A DNA stretch of 64,000 nucleotides from Asterochloris sp. CNOR1 (Eukaryota > Chlorophyta > Trebouxiophyceae > Trebouxiales > Trebouxiaceae): contig OZ017746.1 of NCBI GenBank assembly GCA_963969365.1, forward strand, positions 4,340,001 through 4,404,000. The letters run 5' to 3'. A program made the translations under genes and the position numbers. Positions 12,750 through 24,900 of this stretch are shown here, in pieces. The notes beneath the pieces were generated by a model. It worked only from the letters and a program-made list of their open reading frames with translations, was not told the DNA's origin and searched no databases. Each line of letters starts with the position of its first letter. The first letter of the stretch is position 1.

Positions 12750-15700
12750 CTAGGCAGCCTTGCTGGCTTTGACTGAGACAGTTATCTTCGCAGTCCTCTT
12801 TCTGGGGCGGCGCGGTGCCTTGGCCTCATTGAGCTGCATCTTCAGGCGGAGCGCTTCGGCCGACACACGAGTCGCATGTGCATTGGCAGCTTTGACAGCC
12901 TGCAGGACACAGCAGTGCAGCTTGATGCAGCCAACGGTGCACCTGGTCGGCCCCACGATTGTGCATGCAAGTTGGGCCACACTGAGTTGCTGCGCTTCTG
13001 GCGCACAATGCTCAGCTGTGCGCTGAAAAGGAGCCATCTCGGAGGTGTCTGACTGGCAAGGCCGACCTCTGCCGCACGATCCTCGACCAGTTCCACCATC
13101 TGGGCAGCCTGAGCACGCTTCTCTGCGGCATCCCTCTCTGCTCTCTGGTTGGCGGCAGCGATGGCAAAGTCTACTGCCCAGTCCCGCTCGCCGGCGGCCG
13201 CTGCAGCAAAGGGGAAGGTGTCAGCCATCAGCCCCAGCTCACGCTTGGAGAGCATCTGCCAACAGCATACCATGCAGGGGCAGCAGCCAGCAGACAGTCA
13301 ACACCACGAATTGCACCCAGTGGCGTGAGCAGCTGCTGCACAGACTGCATCTGCTAGGTACTGAGGTTGTGCATGCCTGAAAGGCAGAAGCAGTCACAAT
13401 CAGTAGACAATAATCTGCGTCGAATGCACACCACCCTCCCACTCCAGTCTGGAAAAGCATCCCAAAGGCGCTGATCAGGCGCCCATCTGTCACAGAGCAG
13501 CTGTAGACAGAGCAACCCCATGAGCGCCGTGACTGGGACCCGCCGGCGCTCTCACCAGGCGCCCATCACCTGCATCTGCGGCCATGAAGCGCTCCGGGTG
13601 CTCCACCCGCTCCTGCGCCTTGGCCTCGAGGACCTCCTGAGCCTGCTGCAGCAGCTCGCGGGGGGTGGGCTCGCCCCTCATGCCCCCCTCAGGGTTTTGC
13701 CCCGCACCTGCGTCCTGGTCTGCGCCGTTGCCAGCGCGGTTGCCAGCGCCGTTGCCAGCCCCGTTGCCAGCGCCGTTGCCAGCACCGTTGCCAGCGCTGT
13801 GGGCGCCCTGCTCAGCCTCCGCCTGGGTCAGGGCCCGCTCCAGCTCTATGAGAGACCCCTGCGTAGCCTCCAGCTGCTGCTCTGTGGCCTCCAGCTGCTG
13901 CTCCTTGGAGTCCAGGGTGGCCTGCAGCTCCTGCACTGTTTGCCGCAGCTGGGCCAGCTCCGCCTGTAGGTGGGGATGGGGACAGTCCTGGTGCAGAGCT
14001 TTGGCGCTGGACAAGCCAGAACAGGCAGGCAGCATCCTTTGAGGCGCCACCTCAGAGACAGTCTGATGTGGGTGTACACGCAAGGCAGGCCCTGATTGAC
14101 AGGCTGACAGAGTGCCCGCCGCTGCTCTGAGGCATTCTACAGATTGATCGAAGCCATGGTGATGCAGCTTGTCTGCCGCAGACAGACTCCCAGAGTGCCG
14201 GAAGGTGCGCTTCCCGGGGATCCCCCTGAATGTTGCAGGATGAGGTGCACCCCTCTGCAGCTTGGTGTGGCACTGCAGCAGCTGCCTATGCAGAAGTGTG
14301 CTTGTCAATGTCCCTGCCCTCACAGGCCCAGGGCAACCCAGCTCGCTGCAGCCAAGCACCCTTGCCCCATCAAGCGCCATCATCTTTTGGGACAACATGG
14401 GCAACACGGGACGTCAAGACCTGTGAGGCCAGTGTCAAGGACATGGCGGGCCCTGACATGGGGGCCTTTGGTGGCAGAGACACCTACTGTTCTCGAGTTG
14501 GGCAGGCCTGAGTCACCTGCGAGATGCTAAGGTTTGTGCTTCTCTGCTCCAGCACATCGCCGGCGTGCTGCAACTCCTTGCGCAGGGAGTCGGCGTCGCT
14601 GCGCAACGCGCCCACCTCCACCGCCAGCCTGCGCGCGTCGGCGTGGGCGGCCTGCTTCACCCTGGCCAGCTCGTCCTGCATGGCCAGCACCTGCAGGCAC
14701 ATCATGGCACAGCTTGTGGTGCCGGGTGGGGGGCAGGCTTCATCTGGATGGCTCATTCGCGCGTGCTCAGGGCCTGCAGACAGCAAGGGCCTGCTATTGA
14801 TCACGCATGGGTGGCCTGCTGCCAACGAGATCAGCTTGTGCTGCAGGCTGAGAAGGAGCTGGATGCTGGCCCAGAGCCCAAAGCCAGGGAGGCTCAGCAG
14901 GAGGAGGATGAGGTTGTGTTGGTGTTGGAAGCGGTTTGGTGGTCAGCACTGCCCTGCATCATGACAGTATTCAGGACTGCATCCTGAGCAGTCCTGTAGC
15001 ATTGATGGCAAGCCAGTGGTAGCCACTCCTGCCTACCTGGTTGTTTGACCAGAGGAAACTCTGTGGTCAACCTAACACCTCAATCCCCCCTCTAAACAAT
15101 TTGCCCCCTGTCAGTGGCGCCGCCTGCAATTCAGGTGTGAGGGCAGGGCAAGGTTGCTGACCTTGCGCTCTGCAGTGGACAGCTCCTGCGTGGCCATGGC
15201 CAGCTTCTTGCTGTCTGTCTCGGCGCTTGCCAGCCGCTCCTGCAGCTCCACGGCCTCCTCCTCCAAAGTTGTCTTGACCTGCAGAGTGAGCAGTACTTGA
15301 CATGAGCTCATGTAAAGCAGGCATTGAGCAGTGCATTGTGCACCACAGGCTGCAGGCTGCGTGAGGTATCAGGCCCTGGCCAGTGGCCCACGAGAGTCTG
15401 TGCTTGGGTGGCTGAACCACCAGCTTACAAGCTTGCTATTGTGAGGCAGCATTGCTGCTGTTTTGACCCTTCCATAGCTGGGTACCTCCATCAGCTGAGC
15501 CTTGCTTGGTGCAGCGGCTGCAGCATTGTCACAGATACCCCAGCATGCATGACTGAGCCTGCTCTAGGCAATGGGCCCACCATGACAGATGGGCAGGCCA
15601 ACATCCTGTGGTTGCTTTCTCACAACAGTGGGAAAGGAAGACACTTCTTTGGCCTATAAGTATCATCAGCAGTCCGGACAGCGACGACTCACATGTGGTG

Positions 15701-18700
15701 GGTACCAAGCAACCGCACCAAGCTACCCCTGCAGCACCCAGCTCACCTCCACCAGCTGGGCCTTGACATGATTGCAGCCTCGCAGGAGACAGCTTGATGT
15801 GCATTGACAGCTGCCTTGTGATCACTTTAACAACTGTTTGGTGGACCCAGAGCTTGCTAACCTGTCCAGGTCGCTGCCACCACTGCACCAGCCAGCTCAC
15901 CTCCACTAGCTGAGTCTTGACCTGGTCCAGCAGTTGCAGCTTTGTAGTGGCTGCCTGAAGCTGCATCGTAAGCCGCTCCACCTGGCTCTGCTGGCTGCGA
16001 GCGTCTGCCTGGGCATCTGACAGCTGCTGCTGGAGCTGCAGCACGACCTGCAGACAGAATGGTGATCTAAAGAGCTGCCGCTGGAGCTGCAGGAGCGCCT
16101 GCAAACAAAGTGGTGGTTCATACAGCAGCCCATGGCCAGGCGTTGAATGCTGGCTTGATCAGCTCAGGTGCCTGCTGCTGGCAGATACTGCAGGAACGCC
16201 TGCACGCAGAAGGCGGACAGCTGCCGCTGGAGCTGCAGGAGCACTTGCACACAAACTGGTGGTTCAGAGAGCAGCCCGCCGCCAAACACTGAAAGCTGGC
16301 TGGTCCAGCTGGGGATCTTGCCGCAGGCAGGTATTGCATGAACGCCTGCATGTGGTTGGCGACATTGCCGAATGAAGGCAGCCTTCAGGCAAGCATCAAA
16401 AGTGACTTGTGGTGCAGCGTTGTGCCTGCTCCAGGCGCGGAGGCACCAAGATCTGGTGCGCTGCCTGCTGGCAGGCAGCAACATGAGCAATTGCTTGTTT
16501 GCCCTTCAGATGGCTGAGAGGCTTCGAAGGGGCCTTGCCTGTGAAACTGTCTCATCAGCTCCTGGCCAGCCAGCTGTGAGCTCTCAATGCTACATTGCAG
16601 GCCCGAGAGAAGCTCTAGAGATGCGTTGTCGTGAGCATCTGCGCGCGCATGTATGTGACCCTGGCGTCCCTGCTGCCCGCGCATGCAATGGCATTCCTCA
16701 AAGCGGGTACCCAGTGACAGGTACCCATCAAAGCCAAGCTGGGCAGAGGTATCAGCAGTGCCTGTGGGCAGCTCCTGGTGGGCCAGGCCCGGCGCTGAAT
16801 TCATGATAAGCAGCACCTGCTGTGCGCCAGAAGGCGAGCAGCTTGGGGCCAGCACAGCCACCTCACCTGCTCAAGCCCAGTCGCATGGACTGCTTGAGTG
16901 TGTCCCAGATGCATCACGGGATGCCGTATTGCAGAAGCACTCAACTTGAGCAGGGCCACCCCTTCATGCTGGTGTTGTCCACAGCTGATCAGTCTTAAGC
17001 AACAAATCATATACCATAAACCATAAAAAGGATGTCGATGACCAGAGGTGCAGCACAACACAGCCTCCTCCCCACAAAGCTCTAGAAGGGTGTCCAGGGT
17101 GTACACAATGTATCCCCAGAACCACTGGGACTGATCAGCAGTGTCGCCACAGCACGCTCACCTGGTCACGCTGCTCCAGCTCAATGCCCAGCTCTGTCTC
17201 CCGGCGCTGAGCCTCCTGCAGCTCCTGATTGGCAGCTGCCAGCTCAGCATTCACCCTCTGGCTCATCTGCCGCTCTGCCTCCAGCTGGCGCTGCAACCCT
17301 GCCGCGTCCTCCTGTAGGACCAGGGATCACTGTCAGACACAGCACAGAAGCGCTGTCCATTGCTTCCCATGAAACCCATCAGCTGCCCGGGACGGTTGCA
17401 CATGCAGTGCCTCAAAGAGCCTGCCACATGTCACTTTGAGCTTGAGCAGCAGCTTGGTCTCCAGTGCGCTCAGCCTGCCTGCTGTGCTCTAGTGGGGTAC
17501 ACAAGTTGTGTTTGAGGTGAAGCCAGTGAGGACCTGCGGCACAAGAGCCAGACGCACAGGACATGCCGCCAACTGCTTGCTGTCTCCCAGCTGGCTCACA
17601 AGCCGTCAGGCCCACCTGTGCCTTGCCCAGCTCATTGAGCATGTGCTCATCCTGGGTGACCATCTCACTCACGGTCTCCAGCACGCTGGCCTTGGCAGCC
17701 TCCGCCTTCTTGAGGTCACCCTGGGTGGTCTGCAGCTGGGCGCTGAGAAGGGATGCAGCCTCCTCCTGGTCCCTGATCTTGAAGTCCTTCTCGCGCACCT
17801 GGGCCATGAGCTTCGTGACGTCCTGCAGGCAGTGGCAGTGCGCTGAAGAGCTGATGCATGTGGGCAGATTGGCCCCCTGGTGCCATGATGCCCTGAATAT
17901 GTGATTCCCTGCAGTCATGAGCAGTGGTTGGGTGTTGAGGATCCTGTGACTTGCAGCACAGGCGTCCAGCACTGGGGCTGTCGCTGACCCTAATGCCACC
18001 CCACAGGTGATCCCTGACATTGGCAGGCCGCCGCATTAGTGCCATGCTTCAGCGCTGTGGCGACTGCACCAGCAGGGGCCGGGTAAAGGTAACAGCAAGC
18101 AGCAGAACCATGCGTTTCCGCCAGGGACAGTTGCAGCAGCATCAAGGGAGGCACCCCGGGTTGCCTAGAACAGGTCTTCCAGGTATTGGGCAGAGTATGC
18201 TGTGCAGGTGCCAGCAGGGGCCTGAGCCTCCGCCATGCTGAGCGCAGCGCAGAATGGTCCTGGTCTGCGGCAAAGCTGCTGCAGCCCCAGGGCCTGACCT
18301 GAACAGCTGCTGCCCGCGCCTTCTCTAAGGTGGACTTGGCCTCCACCTCAGCAGTAAGCTGAGCCTGCAGGGCCTGGCCATCTGCCCGCGCTGTCTCCAG
18401 TTCGGCCTGCATCATGATTGAACCGAACATCACATTCCACCCACGTGCTGTGTGCCGTTCAGCCTTCACCAGCACTTGGACAGCAGACACCGCTGCCGTA
18501 TGGTTGCTAGGCAATTGCACACCCCCCACACCAGCAGGTGCCCAGCTGGCTTCAGCAGCAGCAGTCCTCTGCCTCAGTCCTCGAGCCTGGTGTGTCTGCC
18601 TTAGACCCTACACTCTAATTTGCACATTCTCACCTGCAGGCTGGCCACAGAGCTCTGCGCGTCGGCCAGCTGCTGCCTCAGCGCCTGAGCCTCCTGCTCT

Positions 18701-21700
18701 GCAGAGTGTTGGGCGGCCTCCATCTGCTCCCCCGCTTGCTGCAGCTGCTGGCGGAGGCCATCCAGCTCCTGCTGACGCGCCTCCAGGTCGATGTTTAAGG
18801 AGGTACTCTGCACAGCCAAGGTCTTGGTCAGACACTGCTTCACGAAAAGGGGCCAGCCAACGGCTGCCCGCACGCATTCAGGTGCATGTGCAGAGATGGG
18901 AGTCTCAAAAGCAGAAGCTTTGGCATCTCACAGCATTGACGACTGGCCGTGCAGCCACTGCCGCACGCCTTCCAGGCACCGAACTCCTGCTTGCAACGCT
19001 GCCTGGTGAACATTCAAGCAGAAGAAGTCGCTACCTCCCAACCCCCACAGCCACCGCAAGCAATAGTCAGCTGCCACAGTGCCCAACGCGATGGTGCTGG
19101 CCCCTGTTCTCCTTTCTGAGCAGCACATTCAGGTCAAGGCCAGCCACCTGAATGCTCATCTCGTCCAGACGGTTGCGCAGGTTGCTGATCCCTGTGCGAG
19201 CCTGCCCCAGTTGCCGGGTCATCACCAGGTTCTCCTCATTCAGGCTCTGAATGGTCCCATTGGCCTCCCCCAGGTCCCGCTGTGTGGTGCTGTAGCGCTG
19301 CTCAAAAGACGCCTTCTGCTGCATGGCAGCTGAGAAGGCCTCTTGCAGGTCCTTGACCTGCAGGCATGGATGCAAGCATGGGCTGACTGCCTTTGCAGTC
19401 AAGTGCCCACTGAGCAGGCCGCCTGCAGGTTCCTGCCCTGCAGGCGAGGGTGTGTGGGCTGTTGAGAGTGATGAGAGCTGTAGGCATGAGTGGCTGTGGC
19501 GGATACCGCTGAGTGGTCATGCTGCAGGTTCGCGACCTGCAGGTGGGTATACCAGCAGGATTGTCTGGGCTACTGTTGGCATGACTGTCAGCCCACCCAA
19601 GCAGTGCCTCTGGCAGCCTACCTTGCCTCTGTAGGCCCTGCCTCAGTGGATGCCAGCCACCAGACTGGGTACAGTGCACCACTGCAATAGACATGACTGC
19701 CAATGTGCTCACCCATGTGCTCTTATGACTCTGCCATCTGAGACTGAGGCCTGTCCCAACTGAACAGCATGATCTCAACAGCCACCTGGTGTGCTGCCCT
19801 GGGCTGGTGTCCCGGCTTGCAGCCAGCATCAGACCTGGGCATGCCTGCCAGCACTCCCCAGCCAAGTCCTGCTTCTGCGCCAGAATCTGCTACCTTATGT
19901 TGCAGCAACCCCCTCCTGACCTGGGCCACTCGGTTGTCAGCCTGCTTGACCCACCTTGACGCTTTCAATCAACCTCAACTGCCAGCCATGCAGAGGCGGT
20001 CACGCCAGGACCTGCCTCCTGTGCCCACCCTTTCCCTGTCACCGCTTCAGCCTGCCAGCAAGTCAGCACAACACACCTGACCCCTGCACCGTTGTCGGCC
20101 AGCTTGCGTTGCCAGCATGCATCACGCAATCCAAGTTGGAAGGGGGGCATGCCAACCAGAAAAAGTCACCTCTGCGCCGGAGTCCACAAGCTTGCGCTGC
20201 AGCTCTGCCTCCTGTGCCTGGGCGGCCTGCAGGTCCCGCTCCAGCTGCTGTGCCCGCCGGGTGACAGCATCGAGCTGCGACTGGGTGCCCTCCTGCTCGC
20301 GGCCCTGCAGCACAAGAGGAGCAGCTTGTGGGTGTGGCCGCACGTGTTGTTAACTCAGCAAAAGCCTCAGGGCGAGGCCAGAGTGCAGCCCCAGCAGATC
20401 GGTCCAGAGGCTCCCGTGTAGCTCTGCATGTACGGGTACAGCCCTTGGTATGGGCCAAAGTGCAGTCTTGGGGGCTCTTATGGTCTCTTTCAGGTGGCTG
20501 GCAAGCCACTGTTATGCAGTTGGGGGCAGAGTCACTTCAGAGTCAGGGCAAGCCATGCCCTTGTGCTGGCATTGTCAGGGGGCCTGCTGCAATTGCAGAG
20601 CCCAGATGCAGCGTGGCTTGTGAGACTTGCCAATCCTGTTGCAGCTGTCTGCAAGTTGTCTCAGGAAGGCATGTACCTTTGACAGCGCAAAGAGTGTGGC
20701 GGCAGCGGCAGCAGTGATGAGGCCACCCTTGAAGGCATAGTCCACAATCTCCTGGTTGGTCAAGCGCTTGGGGAGGACTGCATCTGCCACCTCCTGCAAC
20801 TTTTCAGAGGGGGCGGCAGTCTCCTGGTCGGTCAAGCCCTTGGGGGGGACTGCATCTGCCACCTCCTGCAACTCTTCAGAGGGGGGGGCAGTCTCCTGGT
20901 CGGTCAAGCCCTTGGGGGGGACTGCATCTGCCACCTCCTGCGACTCTTCAGAGGGGGCAGCAGAGGGGGCAGCAGTCTCCTGGTCGGTCAAGCCCTTGGG
21001 GGGGACTGCATCTGCCACCTCCTGAGACTCTTCAGAGGGGCCGGCAGTCTCCTGGTCGATCAAGCCCTGGGGGGGGACTGCATCTGCCACCTCCTGCGAC
21101 TCTTCAGAGGGGGCGGCAGTCTCCTGGTCGGTCAAGCCCTTGGGGGGGACTGCATCCGCTGCTTCCTGCGACTGTTCAGGGAGGGCGGCAGTCTCCTGGT
21201 CGGTCAAGCCCTTGGGGGGGACTGCATCCGCCGCTTCCCGCGACTTGTCAGGGAGGGCGGCAGTCTCCTGGTCGGTCAAGCCCTTGGGGGGGACTGCATC
21301 TGCCGCTTCCCGCGACTTGTCAGGGAGGGCGGCAGTCTCCTGGTCGGTCGAGCCCTTGGGGAGGACTGCGTCCGCCGCTCCCTGCGACTGTTCAGGGAGG
21401 GCGGCAGTCTCCTGGTCGGTCAAGCCCTTGGGGAGGACTGCACCCGCCGCTGCCTGCGACTTTTCAGAGAGGGCAGGCGCTGCTGTGAGGGCCTCACTCC
21501 AGACGTGGGTTACATCCAGCAGGGGTCCAGGAGCCCCCTCACTCCAGACGTGGATCTCTAGACGATTTAGAGGGAGGTTCGCAAGCTCTGCGGCCTGCAG
21601 TCAAGGCTTAGGATCTGCAGAACTGACCTGGGTGTATGCAAGGAGGCTGAATGATAGCTCTGGCCACTGACCTGTGCTGAGAGGCCTGCGGTGCCGAAGA

Positions 21701-21860
21701 TGATTGCAGCACCAAGACTAGCCATACTGCCCCTGGAAACGGCCGGACTAGCCATGCAGCGACATGACCGTCTCACTGCAGCACGGTGCTGGGGGGCCGG
21801 CCTTTGGCGCTGCCCCTTGTATCCCATGCGGAACGAAGGGGCGCTTCTGAATGCAAGCAT
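12750..21860 (-). CDS. Long coiled-coil protein with plastid-type leader and membrane segment
   Basis: Start at 21860 reads MLAFRSAPSFRMGYKGQRQR, rich in R, S and A and poor in acidic residues, as expected for a chloroplast transit peptide, followed by a hydrophobic stretch (LGAAIIFGTAGL) before the 21672 donor. Exon 2 (21479-20677) holds nine or more 24-residue acidic repeats and then a second hydrophobic stretch (LITAAAAATLFAL). The remaining exons (20304-20170, 19357-19148, 18807-18634, 18406-18299, 17823-17616, 17312-17162, 16050-15902, 15282-15163, 14694-14519, 13965-13553, about 13258-13045 and the last ending at 12750) are almost pure coiled coil. A Gly/Asn/Ala repeat sits near 13729-13800, and the C-terminus is basic (RRPRKRTAKITVSVKASKAA). 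The layout (leader, membrane segment, long coil) resembles MFP1-type thylakoid filament proteins by architecture only; orthology is not claimed. Confidence 0.6.
13729..13800 (-). repeat. 12-bp minisatellite encoding Gly-Asn-Gly-Ala units
   Basis: About six tandem copies of a 12-bp unit (plus strand gttgccagcgcc with small changes) lie inside a coding exon of the plastid-type coiled-coil gene. On the minus strand they read GNGA repeats, leaving the frame intact because 12 is divisible by three. Confidence 0.85.
20745..21479 (-). repeat. 72-bp coding minisatellite (24-residue acidic repeat)
   Basis: Nine or more tandem copies of a 72-bp unit encode variants of LTDQETAALPEQSQEAADAV followed by PPKG. 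Copies differ by a few substitutions (LPEQSQ, LPDKSR, PSEESQ, PSEELQ), and one copy carries a 12-bp insertion that keeps frame. High plus-strand similarity between copies, including runs of seven G, suggests recent unequal exchange. The array separates the leader from the hydrophobic segment of the protein. Confidence 0.9.
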
Positions 21861-21980
21861 GATGGGCCCAGTTCGCAAATCCTGCAGCTGAGGCTGCGCA
21901 GCTTTTCAAAAGCTGTTTGGATTAGAAAGGTTTTGTCTTCTATCCATCTTGCCTTCCATCTGGCAACACACCAGCAGACA
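21861..21980. promoter_or_regulatory. Compact divergent promoter (plastid-type coiled-coil gene / SART1)
   Basis: Only 120 bp separate the two start codons (21860 minus and 21981 plus), so both 5' leaders and core promoters must lie here or overlap coding sequence. It contains a perfect 15-bp palindrome, AGCTTTTCAAAAGCT, at 21900-21914. No clear TATA box was seen. Confidence 0.6.
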
Positions 21981-24900
21981 ATGGCAGGGGACAGCCCCAG
22001 CCGTAGGGAGCACAAGCACAGGGACAGAGACAGCGAGAGGGATCGGGACCACAGGCACCGCAGGTCTACCTCTGCCTGTCTTGTGTTGCTGTCTCTGCTG
22101 CTCACAGGTTGATATGTTTGAAGCACAAGATCGCAAAACCAGCATCCCTGTGTGCTGCAGGGCTTCCCCAGATCATGCCAGGCGCAGGGGGGACAGGGAG
22201 CCTGCAGCAGACCCAGGCAGAGGCACTGATGTCAAGGGACAGCCCATGCCTGAGCCCCTTGCTGCTCTGGGGCACATGTCCGCACACCCAAGTGAGCAGC
22301 AGCTGCCTGGGCCCCCCAGTGCCTCCGCATCCTCACAGCAGGCAGCAGCTGGCGCAGCAGGCAGCGACCCTGCCACAATCAACGCCCAGGTTCAGGACTC
22401 GGGCGGCGAGGTATCGATGAGCATACAGGAGACCAACAGGTACTTCCAAAGCTGCATGCACAGCAGCATGCCACTGGCAGACAGCCTATGCATCATGCGC
22501 GTTGAGATGATACGCTGCTCCCGCACAAGGCGAGATCAGCGCCTGCTGTTGCTGTGCTGTGTGCACCTTCAGTGTCCCACACATTTCTTGCAGAGCTAGT
22601 CTGCACTGCGTCTGCTCCTGTCAGTGTTACTCTTTCTGCCAGGCTTGCTACCTCCCTGGTCCCTGCGCACCTCGGGACAGGGCAGACTGGACAAGCAGTG
22701 CTGTGCAGTAGAACCCCTGACGCACTGGCAAGCTCTGCTGCAGGGTCCGCATCAGCCTGGGCCTGAAGCCGCTGTCCACTGAGAACAATGCGGACCGGGA
22801 GCGCAAGGAGCATGAGGCGCAGCGCAGAAAGCAGGAGGCTGCCCAGAAGGAGAGGGAGACAGCCGAGCTGGCTGACAGGGTCAAACGGTGTGTGTTGCCT
22901 GCCCAGCTCAGAGTGAACACCTTTGCCAAGATGGCCAGTGTCAGGTGACTGGTGACTGAAAAGCTGCTGCCTGTTGTGTATGATGTGAAAGGCCAGCCCA
23001 TGTGGAGGGCGGGCCCAGCCTCAACGCAGCTTGCTTGTGTGGCTGTCTGCCACAGGGCTTATGGCAGTTGCCAGCTGCCTGAGTCCTACAGGAAGAAGCA
23101 AGCCAGTGGAAGCTTCCACCCTTTGCTGCAGGGCACGGGAGAAGCGTCAGCTGAACGAGACCTACCAGAGGACTCAGAAGCTGGGTGACCCCGATAATGA
23201 GGTTGATGATGTGGCTGCCTGGGTGACCAAGTCGCGGATCACTGCCGAGGAGGCTAAGGCTGCTGCTCGGGCCAAGGCTGCTGCTGAGGCGCGGCGCCGG
23301 CAGGAGCAGGAGGTGCGAGCAAACTCTTCGGGCTTTCTGTGTCCTTTTGTGGTTGGTGTCTGTGTTGTGGTTTGTGGTGCAGCTCATTGCTGCAGTGGCA
23401 ACCAGACCGCAAATAATCACAACTGGGTGCCCTGGGCCAAGGCTGCTGAGGCACAGCCAGAAGGAGGAGCTGCACGAATCTTGAGGGCTGGGTGTCATTG
23501 TTGGCTGCTCAGGTTGATGACCATGTCGCAGAGATTGTGACGGCGGCTGCTCACCCCTCAGCCTGGCCTGCTGCCAGAGCAAGACTGCGACAGGCTCCAC
23601 TGCTGCCCCCTCTGCCAGCTGTCCCGCATGCAACACTGCAGCTGCACCGCATCCTGTTGATCAGCTTGACCCCTGCGGAGCATCTGCTGCAGGTGCTGGC
23701 AGAAAGGAAGCTTTTTAGTTGCAATGCTACCGTACCTGCTGCTAGCCATTTGAACAGAGCCTGACGTCATGCTGCAGGAAGAAGAGGATGAGGAGGCGCA
23801 GACCGCCCACCTGGCGGGCATGCGAGTGCGCCATAAAGGGAATGAACTAAATGAGGGGGAGACCATGATCCTCACCCTGGCGGACCGCAACATCCTGGAT
23901 GAGGGCGGTGACCTAGACGAGGGGGCTGATGAGCTGGAGAATGTGCTGGCGGTGAGTTTCTGGGCTGGTTCCCAGGTGCTAGATTTCAGAAGAACGCTGG
24001 GAAGGAGCAGGGATCTGCTGGCGCAAGGGGTGTGCTTGCTGCAGCTGCTGAGTTGGTCACAGCACCAGATTGAGAGTGGGGAGGGCTGATGAGCAACACA
24101 ACGTGCTCACGGTGGGTTTTCCTGGGCAAGTGTCCTGTCCTCCCTGCCAATAAGGAGTGCAGAGGGAGGAGGGGAGCTTTGTGGCTTGGATGATGTGCTT
24201 GTTGGCAGCTGACGAGGTGGCTGCAGCTCTCACGGTCCAGAAAGAGTGGAATGGGGATTGTATTGGCAGTGAGCTGAAGATTGCAGAGTGTCCGCAGCAG
24301 CTGTCATGGGATGAACGGCAGGTTTCTGACAAGCCTCACAAAGGCATGCAGAGTGCTGACTGTGAGTGTCATCCTCTCTGGTTTCTTGCAGCCGCCACTG
24401 TCAGGGGCCTTGATGTGGGGCCTTGCATCTCTTGGTGTGATCAAGGTAGAGACACATGAGGAGCGGGGCAGGACCCAGCGTCTGTGCAATGCTCGCAGGA
24501 GTGTGTCGCCCCCTACCTCGACTCGGTGTGGCTGGCGGTGTCGCATACTTTCTGCCTGCCCTTTCCCTGAGTTGAGCCCTGTGTGGCACGCAGAGCTAGG
24601 CTGATCTGAGGATGAGCTTGGTCTGAGGATACTCTGTGCCACCCTGCAGGCTGAGCACAAGGGGCGCGACAAGGCCCGGCGGGCGGCCCAGAAGGCCAAG
24701 CCCCTGTTCGAGGAGGATGGGAAGAAGCGCGGCGTGCTGGACAAGTACGATGAAGAAGAGGCCGAGGAGGCCATGCAGATCGATGCTACAGGTGGGGCAA
24801 GCAGTTGCGCGGTGACGCACAGCTGAGTGGGGTGTGGTGAGGGGGCAGAGGGGCTTATGCTGATGTGTGGGGGTGCGCAGGTGGACGCCACAGGTTGGCG

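Noticed and set aside
20756-21670. Plus-strand repeats reading TASATSC and AVSWSVKPLGG
   Set aside because: Shadow of the 72-bp repeat; the minus strand connects to a leader and coiled-coil exons through good splice sites.
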